Source of the DNA: Candidatus Zixiibacteriota bacterium
GTDB taxonomy: Bacteria; RBG-13-66-14; B26-G2; WVWN01
Reading direction: 5' to 3'
DNA length: 34,763 bases
NCBI GenBank assembly: GCA_030613505.1
Contig: JAUWLW010000032.1
Location: 1-34,763, forward strand
Under the pieces are notes generated by a model that had not been told where the DNA came from, searched no databases, and worked only from the letters and a program-made list of their open reading frames with translations. Made by a program: the position numbers and the translations under genes. The first letter of the stretch is position 1. Every line of letters begins with the position of its first letter. Shown in pieces: positions 21,798 through 28,693 of this stretch.

Positions 21798-22442
21798 GTG
21801 GAAGTCGAGCTCTTAACGATTACGCCCGACGCCGAGAAGTTAATCGAGGCCGCGGGCCGCACCTGCTACGACACCGGCGACCGCGCCGGCGCCGACTCCG
21901 CGGCCAAGTTTATCCGCATGCTAATTCGCCGCGGCCACGTCTCGGTCCTCGAGCACGCCGCCGCGACGTTCCGCATCGCGGGCGTTTCGCGCGCCCTCAC
22001 CCACCAGCTCGTCCGCCACCGCCTGGCCTCGTACTCGCAGCGCAGCCAGCGCTACGTAAGCGAGGCCGGCTTCCCGTACGTCACGCCGCCGTCCGTGGCG
22101 CAGAACGCCGACGGCCACCGCGTTTTCGACGACGCCGTCGAGAACGCCCGCGCCGCGTACGAGAAGCTAATCGGGATGGGCGTACCGCGGGAAGACGCAC
22201 GCTTCGTCCTGCCCAACGCGACGGCGACCGAGATAATTATGACCGCCAACTTCCGCGAGTGGCGCCACGTACTCGCGCTCCGCGGCCACGCGTCGGCGCA
22301 GTGGGAAATACGCCGACTCGCCATAGCCATATTGAAAGAACTGAAAAAAGCAGCGCCCGCGACTTTCGCGGATTTCGAAATAAACGAACCGAAACAAACT
22401 ATAAACTTAGTCGAAGAAAAGGGCGGTGGGAGTAATGAGTAA
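21798..22442 (+). CDS. thyX: Flavin-dependent thymidylate synthase ThyX
   Basis: A 214-residue cytoplasmic enzyme starting at GTG, with GGAGA 5 bases upstream. It contains the ThyX signature RHRLASYSQRSQRY (Arg73, His74, Arg75, Ser78, Ser83, Arg85). Before it come HVSVLEHAAATFRIAGVSRALTHQLVRHR, and after it NFREWRHVLALRGHASAQWEIR. The enzyme methylates dUMP to dTMP using methylene-tetrahydrofolate and NADPH through FAD, replacing ThyA and making DHFR less necessary. The length is normal. The stop overlaps the start of the next gene by 8 bases. Confidence 0.96.
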   Translation: MEVELLTITPDAEKLIEAAGRTCYDTGDRAGADSAAKFIRMLIRRGHVSVLEHAAATFRIAGVSRALTHQLVRHRLASYSQRSQRYVSEAGFPYVTPPSVAQNADGHRVFDDAVENARAAYEKLIGMGVPREDARFVLPNATATEIIMTANFREWRHVLALRGHASAQWEIRRLAIAILKELKKAAPATFADFEINEPKQTINLVEEKGGGSNE

Positions 22443-22896
22443 ATTAATATGGGTCGTCGCCGCGGTTGCCGTAGCCGCGGCAACCGCGCCCGCGGCAACG
22501 GAGATATCCGAAGCCGACGCGCAATATTACGACGACTTCGCCGCCGCGGCCAAACGCATCGGCAAACAGCTCGACAAGCTCGGCGAACTCTTCGTCAAGG
22601 CGTCCTCCGGTAAGGATTACTCCATCGATTGCGAGGACCGCGCCAAGGAACTGGCCGACACCTACCACTTCCTCGAGGACCGCGTTCCGCCGGCCGACGC
22701 CATAACGGCCCAAAGGGACCTCATGGCCAGCGCCGAGTTCGGCGCGCAGGCCGCGCTCGCCCTGGCCGAATATTTCGACGCCGATTTCGCGAGCAAAGAC
22801 AAGAAAACCCGGGCCCTCGACTTCTACGAACAGGCGATCGGTAAATACGCCGACGCCCTGGCCGCGGCCCCGCCCGAAGTCCTCAAAGGTTCGTAA
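22435..22896 (+). CDS. Small secreted helical protein, unknown function
   Basis: A 153-residue protein whose ATG overlaps the end of thyX by 8 bases, so translation is coupled. GGGAG lies just upstream. A signal peptide (MSKLIWVVAAVAVAAATAPAA) precedes a helical, Ala/Asp-rich mature part (FAAAAKRIGKQLDKLGELFVKASSG, DFYEQAIGKYADALAAAP). No family is recognised. The last part resembles a single TPR-like helix pair. It is followed 21 bases later by the ECF transporter ATPase. Confidence 0.75.
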   Translation: MSKLIWVVAAVAVAAATAPAATEISEADAQYYDDFAAAAKRIGKQLDKLGELFVKASSGKDYSIDCEDRAKELADTYHFLEDRVPPADAITAQRDLMASAEFGAQAALALAEYFDADFASKDKKTRALDFYEQAIGKYADALAAAPPEVLKGS

Positions 22897-22917
22897 CGTA
22901 AACTCCCCCAACCGCCC

Positions 22918-24573
22918 GTGGCGAACGCCTTCGACGTTGCCAAATTGACTTTTACGTACCGCGGCCGGTCCCGGCCGGCTCTGTCTCACGTCAATCTCGA
23001 GCTGGAAGAAGGCCGCACCCTCGGCATCCTGGGCCATTCCGGCGCCGGCAAGTCCACGCTGCTGGCGATTCTCGCCGCCGTCGTACCCGCCGTTAAGAAG
23101 GGAACGATAACGGGCGGCGTTTTCGTTTTCGGCGCGAGCCTGGAAGGCAAGCGGCCCCGCGACGTCGCCGGCGCCGTAGCTCTCGTCTTCGAGGACTTCG
23201 ACGCCGCGCTGGTGGCGACGACGGTGGAAGACGAAGTCGCGTTCGGGCCGCGGCACCTCGGCGTACCCGCGGCCGAGATAAGCGGCCGCGTCGCCGACGC
23301 GCTGGCGAGCTGCGGCCTCGCCGGCCTCGAAGGCCGCGGCGTCGAAACCCTCTCCGGCGGCCAGAAGCAGCGCCTCGCCGTCGCCGCGGCGCTGGCCACC
23401 GACGCCCGCCTTCTGCTGTTCGACGAGGCCGCGACCGATTTGGACCCGGCCGGCAAGGCAGCGCTGCAGAGGATTATAACGGACCTCGGCGCCCGCGGCA
23501 GCACCGCCGTCGTCGCCGACAACGACCCGGCGCAAGCGCTCGCGTGGGACGACGTGGCGCTGCTGGGCGGCGGCGAGCTCGTCGCGCGCGGAGCCCCGGT
23601 CACGACGCTGGCCGACGAAGAGCGCTGCGGCCGGGCCGGCGTCGCGCCGTTGACCTTTCTTAGACATTTCGAACGGCGCGGTTCGCGTTACGTACTACGT
23701 CCGGGAGTGGAAATCGCTCCTTCAACGTGCGATGAGCAGCCGCCCACCCCCACGGGCGCTCCGGCGGTCGTCGCCGACCGCCTTGCGCTGACGTACCCGA
23801 GCGGCGTCAAGGCGCTCTCCAACTTCAACCTTACCATATGCGAGGGCGACTTCGTCGCGCTGGTGGGCGAGAACGGCGGCGGCAAGACGACGTTCGCCAA
23901 AGCGGCCGCGGGCCTACTGAAGCCTTCCGCCGGCACGGTCAGAGTGCGGGGCCAAGACCCGGCGGCGCTCCCGGCCGGGAACCGCGCGCAGGCCGTCGGC
24001 TACCTGTTCCAAAACCCGGACCACCAGATATTTCAATCTACGGTCCGGGAGGAAGTCGCTTTCGGTCCGCGGCAATTGGGCCTGGCGCACGCCGAGGCCG
24101 AACGCCGCGTCGAGGCGGCCGTCGCCGCCGTGGGCCTGGAGGGCCGCGAGGACGACGACCCGTTCGCGATGCCCAAAGGGGACCGGCAACGCGTCGCGCT
24201 GGCCTCGATCCTCGCCATGGAGCCGGAAATCCTGGTTATGGACGAGCCGACCACGGGGCTCGACCGGCGAGAAGTCGCCGCGCTGATGGATGCGGTCGCG
24301 GCGCTCAACCGGGGCGGCACCACCGTTGTCTTCATAACTCACGCCATGGACGTCGTGGCCCGCTACGCCCGGCGGGTCGCCGTCGTCGCCGGCGGCCGCG
24401 TCGTGGGCGAGGGCCCGCCGCGCGAAGTCCTGGCCGACGACGAGCTATTGTCGCGAGCCGGCCTCGAGCCGCCGCTTGCCGCGCGCCTGGCCCGCGAGCT
24501 GGGCTTGGGCGTTGTCACGGGCGAGGAGTTGGCGCGGGCCTTACGCCCGCCGGGCAACCGAGACGAAATATGA
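22918..24573 (+). CDS. ECF transporter ATPase, two fused ABC domains (EcfA-EcfA'), asymmetric sites
   Basis: A 551-residue protein starting at GTG. Domain 1 has Walker A GHSGAGKS (39-46), signature LSGGQ (145-149) and Walker B LLLFDE (Glu170). Its Q-loop Gln is Glu92 (VFED) and its H-loop His is Asn202 (ADND). Domain 2 has Walker A GENGGGKT (317-324), Q-loop Gln365, Walker B ILVMDE (Glu443) and His475. Its signature region reads MPKGD (418-422). In the dimer, each site combines one domain's Walker motifs with the other's signature. Domain 2 Walker plus domain 1 LSGGQ is canonical, while the other site is degenerate. The fused ATPase energises vitamin or metal-ion uptake with EcfT, encoded with a 4-base overlap. 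No S-component gene is in view. Confidence 0.9.
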   Translation: MANAFDVAKLTFTYRGRSRPALSHVNLELEEGRTLGILGHSGAGKSTLLAILAAVVPAVKKGTITGGVFVFGASLEGKRPRDVAGAVALVFEDFDAALVATTVEDEVAFGPRHLGVPAAEISGRVADALASCGLAGLEGRGVETLSGGQKQRLAVAAALATDARLLLFDEAATDLDPAGKAALQRIITDLGARGSTAVVADNDPAQALAWDDVALLGGGELVARGAPVTTLADEERCGRAGVAPLTFLRHFERRGSRYVLRPGVEIAPSTCDEQPPTPTGAPAVVADRLALTYPSGVKALSNFNLTICEGDFVALVGENGGGKTTFAKAAAGLLKPSAGTVRVRGQDPAALPAGNRAQAVGYLFQNPDHQIFQSTVREEVAFGPRQLGLAHAEAERRVEAAVAAVGLEGREDDDPFAMPKGDRQRVALASILAMEPEILVMDEPTTGLDRREVAALMDAVAALNRGGTTVVFITHAMDVVARYARRVAVVAGGRVVGEGPPREVLADDELLSRAGLEPPLAARLARELGLGVVTGEELARALRPPGNRDEI

Positions 24574-25340
24574 CCGAGGCGCCGGTAAAAAAACTCCACC
24601 CCGCGACGCGCCTGGCGCTGCTCATGTTGACGCTGGTGCTACTCACGACGTTCAACAATCCGGCATACGTGGCGCCGTTGGCCGCCGGCGTTACGCTGGC
24701 CGCGTTATTCTTGTGTCGGGCGGAGACGTCGCTGCGACGGACGGCGCCGCTGGCCGCGGCTTTCGTCGTATCGAGCATCCTACTGTGGCCGCCTTTCATA
24801 AAGGCGGGCGAGCCGTGGGCGCAGCTTTGGGTTTACCGGGCGACGGACCTGGGCGTACTGTACGGCCTCGCCGTCGGCCTGCGCATCGTCGGCATGCTCT
24901 GCGCCGGGTTGGCATTTTTGGCCGTGACGACGCCGGAAGAATTCGGCCAGGCGTTGCGGTCCTTTCGCGTACCGCCGAGCGCGACGGTTACGCTCGCGCT
25001 CGCGTTTCGCCTTTTGCCGGTAATGTTCGAGACCAGCGCCCGGGCGCTGGAGGCCCAACGCGCGCGCGGCCTCGAGTTCGGCTCCAACTTCCTGTCGCAG
25101 GCTCGTCGGTCGCTGCCGCTCGTCGTACCGGTATTCCTGTATAGCCTGCGCTCGGCCGACCAGCTAGCAACGTCGCTGGAGCTCCGCGGATACCGCGCGA
25201 CGAGGAGGCCGACGCCGTACGGCTCCCGCCCGGCGTCGGCGTGGGATTGGGGGTTGGCGGCGGCTTTCGCCGCCGTCGCGGCCGCGGCCTTAGTAATAAG
25301 GCTATGCGGCCATGGCGCCGTCCTGCCCGGGCGGTTATAA
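24570..25340 (+). CDS. ecfT: ECF transporter transmembrane coupling protein EcfT
   Basis: A 256-residue membrane protein. The start ATG at 24570 overlaps the ATPase stop (ATGA). There are about five or six transmembrane helices (15-27, 33-50, 58-74, 92-120, 183-195 and a C-terminal one near 225-245). The two coupling-helix motifs that contact the ATPases are present: ALEAQRARG (Ala165-Arg166-Gly167) and the second SLELRGYRA (Arg206-Gly207). EcfT connects the ATPase pair to a substrate-binding S-component; none is in view, so the substrate is unknown and a shared (group II) module is likely. Confidence 0.9.
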   Translation: MTEAPVKKLHPATRLALLMLTLVLLTTFNNPAYVAPLAAGVTLAALFLCRAETSLRRTAPLAAAFVVSSILLWPPFIKAGEPWAQLWVYRATDLGVLYGLAVGLRIVGMLCAGLAFLAVTTPEEFGQALRSFRVPPSATVTLALAFRLLPVMFETSARALEAQRARGLEFGSNFLSQARRSLPLVVPVFLYSLRSADQLATSLELRGYRATRRPTPYGSRPASAWDWGLAAAFAAVAAAALVIRLCGHGAVLPGRL

Positions 25341-25353
25341 ATGTGGATTTCGG

Positions 25354-25382
25354 TTGACAGAGGGCCGGGTATCGGCTACTAT
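25354..25382 (+). promoter_or_regulatory. Sigma70 promoter for the outer-membrane protein gene
   Basis: TTGACA (25354-25359), 17 bases, then TACTAT (25377-25382). It lies after the EcfT stop and supports the ATG at 25416. Confidence 0.78.
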
Positions 25383-25415
25383 TGCGCGCCCCCGGCCAAG
25401 GGGGTATTATCGCAT

Positions 25416-26705
25416 ATGGGTAGGTTTCCTAAATATTGGAAATACGTAACGGGAGTTCTTGCGGTAACATGCGGGGCCGGGCCCGCCGCGGGCCAGTACC
25501 TGCCGGGGCCGTATCATATCGAGGAGGAATTCGACAAGGAATACGCGATGGACTTGGTGCAGCTCTCGTACGACCGCGACTGGGACCGCATCTGGGCTGA
25601 TAACGACATCGGCGTCCGCGTCGCCATGGGCAGCCTTAACGTGCGACAATGGTTCCTGAACCAGGAGGTCAAGGTCGCCGCCGATTTCACGAGCTGGTTC
25701 CGCTTCCTCTACCGCTACGACTGCTACGAGGGACTCGAGCCGTTGTGGGACGAGCGCCAGCTCAACGAATTCGAGCTGGAATTCGGCCTGTGGCGCTGGT
25801 TCAAGCTCGGTTTGCGGACGGAGCCGACGTTCTGGAAGCGCTACTCCGACGCCGGTTTCACGACCAAGTTCCGCTACGACCGCGGCCGCTACGTCGACGT
25901 CGGCTACACCGCTATCGACTTCGATAACAATTACTCTTTCCGGCGCTCGTCGTACGACGAGGGTTACGAGGAGATGTTCGAGAATAGCCCCCGGCGCTAC
26001 GAGGTCGCCGCTGCCTGGTCGTTCCCTTGGGGTTTCAGGTTGGAGGGCGAAGGTTTTTGGCGGACGCCGTCGACGAAAAACTACACCTACTTCTACGGCC
26101 AACAGCCCGACTGGACACGTCGCTACGCGGAACGGTACGGCTCCCTCACGGCGTGGAAGACGCTGCCGGCGAACCTTGAGGCGTATTACCGCGGCGAAGC
26201 CAACCTTTGGGAAGAGACGCGGCGACTTACGGACCCGCCCACCGGCGAGGCGCAGTTGGAAGAGAACTACGACAGCCGGTTGACGCTGGGCTCCCACGGC
26301 GCCGGCCTCTATTTCCAACCGCCGGGACGCCACCGCCTTCGCGTCGGCCTCCAGCGCCGCCACCAAACGCGGCGGTTCGATTTCGACGACGAGCCGTTCC
26401 GAAGTTACTTCTACGATAAAACGGAACTGGTTTGCCATCTACTCTGGCGCCTACGCACCTGGCGCGAGCTCTACCTCGAAACCGGTTACATGGGGGAGGC
26501 TTTGGACGTAAAGAAAACCAGACTCGCCTCCCAAGAAGTCGAAACGTGGCGGTGGCACGAGAACCGCGTCCCGATATCGCTGGAATACAAATTCGGCCCC
26601 AATTACGCTTTCAAACTGGCCTCGGGCATAGACCTCGACGAACGCGATTGGGGAGCTTACTTGATTTACGATAAAGCGTACGCCTTCGTAATCGCCTGTT
26701 TCTGA
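25416..26705 (+). CDS. Probable outer-membrane beta-barrel protein
   Basis: A 429-residue protein. The start ATG at 25416 follows the promoter at 25354-25382; AAGGGGG lies 11 bases before it. An in-frame start at 25341 would run through the promoter. A signal peptide (ending near PAAGQ) precedes a long series of alternating strands rich in Tyr, Trp, Arg and Phe (RWFKLGLRTEPTFW, TTKFRYDRGRYVDVGYTAIDF, VCHLLWRLRTWRELYLETGY). The protein ends in a strand with a C-terminal Phe (KAYAFVIACF), the usual end of barrels inserted by BamA. No specific family is recognised. It probably acts as a porin-like or structural outer-membrane protein. Confidence 0.72.
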   Translation: MGRFPKYWKYVTGVLAVTCGAGPAAGQYLPGPYHIEEEFDKEYAMDLVQLSYDRDWDRIWADNDIGVRVAMGSLNVRQWFLNQEVKVAADFTSWFRFLYRYDCYEGLEPLWDERQLNEFELEFGLWRWFKLGLRTEPTFWKRYSDAGFTTKFRYDRGRYVDVGYTAIDFDNNYSFRRSSYDEGYEEMFENSPRRYEVAAAWSFPWGFRLEGEGFWRTPSTKNYTYFYGQQPDWTRRYAERYGSLTAWKTLPANLEAYYRGEANLWEETRRLTDPPTGEAQLEENYDSRLTLGSHGAGLYFQPPGRHRLRVGLQRRHQTRRFDFDDEPFRSYFYDKTELVCHLLWRLRTWRELYLETGYMGEALDVKKTRLASQEVETWRWHENRVPISLEYKFGPNYAFKLASGIDLDERDWGAYLIYDKAYAFVIACF

Positions 26706-26747
26706 GTAACGCGGCCGGCGGCGGCGCAACTAATTAGGGGTAAGGAT

Positions 26748-27293
26748 ATGGTCGATGAACTAGTCGTCGGCGACACGGTCGTCGAAATCGCGCAAGGGGA
26801 CATCACCGGCTGGCGGGCCGACGCCATCGTGAACGCGGCCAACACGTCGCTCGTGATGGGCGCCGGCGTCGCGGGCGCCATCGCGAAGCGCGCCGGCCCC
26901 ACGGTACAGCGCGAAGCGCTCGAAAAGGCTCCCGTCGGCCTGGGCGAGACGGCCCGCACCAGGGCCGGCCTTTTGCCGGCGAAGTTCGTCATTCACGCCG
27001 CGGTTATGGGAGACGACCGCAAGACCGACGCCGAAACTCTCGCCCGGGCGACGAGGGCCGCGCTCGAGGACGCCGAATCCATAGGCCTCAAGTCGATAGC
27101 CTTCCCGGCTTTGGGCACCGGCGTGGGGCGGATGCCGTACGACGAGGCCGCCGAAGCCATGCTCGGGCAAACCGTAAAATACCTCTCCACCCGCGAGACG
27201 CCGCGTCTCAAACGGGTCGTCTTCGTTCTCTACGACGACGCGGCGACGGAGAGCTTCCGAAAAGTATTAAGCGCCATTCGCGAAAAATCGTAA
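26748..27293 (+). CDS. Macrodomain protein (ADP-ribose-binding/hydrolase family)
   Basis: A 181-residue cytoplasmic protein with AAGGA before the ATG. It begins with QGDITGWRADAIVNAANTSL (16-35), the macrodomain adenine-binding region; the usual GGGVAGAI is MGAGVAGAI here. Near residue 120 is the phosphate-binding FPALGTGVG. The family hydrolyses O-acetyl-ADP-ribose, ADP-ribose-1-phosphate or ADP-ribosyl-protein. The C-terminus KRVVFVLYDDAATESFRKVL closes the fold. It lies between two outer-membrane protein genes, an unexplained context. A conserved Asn (VNAAN, Asn33) needed in many macrodomain hydrolases is present. Confidence 0.9.
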   Translation: MVDELVVGDTVVEIAQGDITGWRADAIVNAANTSLVMGAGVAGAIAKRAGPTVQREALEKAPVGLGETARTRAGLLPAKFVIHAAVMGDDRKTDAETLARATRAALEDAESIGLKSIAFPALGTGVGRMPYDEAAEAMLGQTVKYLSTRETPRLKRVVFVLYDDAATESFRKVLSAIREKS

Positions 27294-27307
27294 AGGAGTA
27301 AAACCTT

Positions 27308-28678
27308 ATGGGTGCTCGTTCGGTGGTAATCGCGTTTTTAACGTTCTTGGCGGCGGCCTGTTGGGCCGCGGAGGTCGAGGTTTACGGCCACCTGTACGGG
27401 GCCGTCATCGACGACTTCGCGGAAGGCGGCGTCGGGCCGGCGGCTATTCCGGAGCCCGCTACGGAAGAAGGCCGAGCCGACGACATCGTGAAGGACGGCG
27501 ACCACACGTACAATTTTCGTCTGGAAGCGGACCTAGGCATCCGCGCCGTCTTCGACGAAAACCTGGCCGCGAACGTCGAGTTCACGCTCGACGACCGCAA
27601 GCAATCGATATTTTACCGCTACAGCATCTTCGAGCCGGCGGAAGGGGAATACTACCTGACCGAATACGCCGACAGCAAGTACGTATACGCGTCGTTGGAG
27701 CAGGTCAACGTCGAGTTTAGCGACCTGTGGCGGGGGACCGACGTGACGCTGGGCGGCTTCGACGTTCGCTACGGCCACGGCGGCTACTACAACAAGCTCG
27801 TAAATCGCATCGACCCGGTCTCGTTCGTGGCGTACCTCGACCCGTTCGGCGTGCGCGCCGCCCGCGAATTCGGGCCGGTCGCGGCGTCGCTGGACGTGGG
27901 CGCGGGGCTCGAACACCAGGCCGTCGTCGCCGCCAGCTGCCACGTGCGTAACTTCGGCCTATTCGTCGCGACGGAGGGGAGAACGTACGACCTGAAATCG
28001 CTGTGGGACACGCACTACGCGCCGGCCATTCCAAAGTTCTGGCGCCACCTGTATTGGCGGGAGAAGACGTTGGCCCCCGAGCCCCGAGGCGAACTGGGAA
28101 CGTTGGGCGACACCGTCCACGCCGGCGTCGAAGCGTCGTGGAAGTTCTCGACGTGGGACCTGTACACCGTCGCGGCGTACCACGTCTTCGCCGACCACGT
28201 CTTCGCCGACGAGAGGGGCGTCGAAAACCCGACCGGCGGCCAGCTTATTCAATTCTATCCCGACTTCGGCGTGCGCGTAATCCCGCCGCGGCTGTGGCTG
28301 CGGGGGGCCGCGCTTTACGAAGCGTGGCGGTCCAACTATCACAGCACCTTCGGCGACGGCATAGATACCAACGACTACGTACTCCTCTTCGGCGAGCCGC
28401 AGCTTTTCCTCACGGAAAACACGTTCTTCGGCGTCGGCGCCCGTTACATCAACCCGAGCCGCCGCGCCGAGGACAGCCCTCGCACCACGGTCCGGGAAGA
28501 CACCATACTAAGCGTCGCCTTCATTCCCCATCTTGCGTACGCGCCGAACGAGAGCGTAAAAATAGACCTGACGTACGCCGAGATTTGGTGGGACCCGAGC
28601 TACGACTTGAAGACGACGGCGGATTTCGAGGAAAATCGGGGACGCGAATTAAAACTGGAATTCGAGGCCGCTTTCTAG
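27308..28678 (+). CDS. Probable outer-membrane beta-barrel (porin-like) protein
   Basis: A 456-residue protein with GGAG 9 bases before the ATG and a signal peptide (MGARSVVIAFLTFLAAACWAAE). The mature part has many alternating strands (VEVYGHLYGAVID, NVEFTLDDRKQSIFYRYSIF, VYASLEQVNVEFSDL, DVTLGGFDVRYGHGGYY) and a final strand ending in Phe (LKLEFEAAF). The opening and the aromatic terminus fit a barrel of porin or alginate-export type; no exact family is recognised. There is a 15-base gap to the next gene. The substrate is unknown. Confidence 0.72.
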   Translation: MGARSVVIAFLTFLAAACWAAEVEVYGHLYGAVIDDFAEGGVGPAAIPEPATEEGRADDIVKDGDHTYNFRLEADLGIRAVFDENLAANVEFTLDDRKQSIFYRYSIFEPAEGEYYLTEYADSKYVYASLEQVNVEFSDLWRGTDVTLGGFDVRYGHGGYYNKLVNRIDPVSFVAYLDPFGVRAAREFGPVAASLDVGAGLEHQAVVAASCHVRNFGLFVATEGRTYDLKSLWDTHYAPAIPKFWRHLYWREKTLAPEPRGELGTLGDTVHAGVEASWKFSTWDLYTVAAYHVFADHVFADERGVENPTGGQLIQFYPDFGVRVIPPRLWLRGAALYEAWRSNYHSTFGDGIDTNDYVLLFGEPQLFLTENTFFGVGARYINPSRRAEDSPRTTVREDTILSVAFIPHLAYAPNESVKIDLTYAEIWWDPSYDLKTTADFEENRGRELKLEFEAAF

Positions 28679-28684
28679 TATAAT
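28656..28684 (+). promoter_or_regulatory. Possible promoter, nearly leaderless, for the FG-GAP gene
   Basis: A perfect TATAAT at 28679-28684 lies 9 bases before the ATG at 28694. The -35 (TGGAAT, 28656-28661) is weak and lies inside the preceding gene. Confidence 0.4.
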
Positions 28685-28693
28685 TTAAACTGA

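Noticed and set aside
22444-23667. A 407-codon frame antisense to the small secreted gene and ECF ATPase
   Set aside because: Mirror of two well-supported genes; its composition is repetitive.
23838-24569. An in-frame upstream extension of EcfT
   Set aside because: It overlaps the second ATPase domain in another frame and is Arg/Gly/Pro-rich. The ATG at 24570 overlaps the ATPase stop in the usual ATGA form.
25341-25415. An upstream start for the outer-membrane protein
   Set aside because: The added codons coincide with a clear TTGACA-N17-TACTAT promoter, and a good signal peptide begins at 25416.
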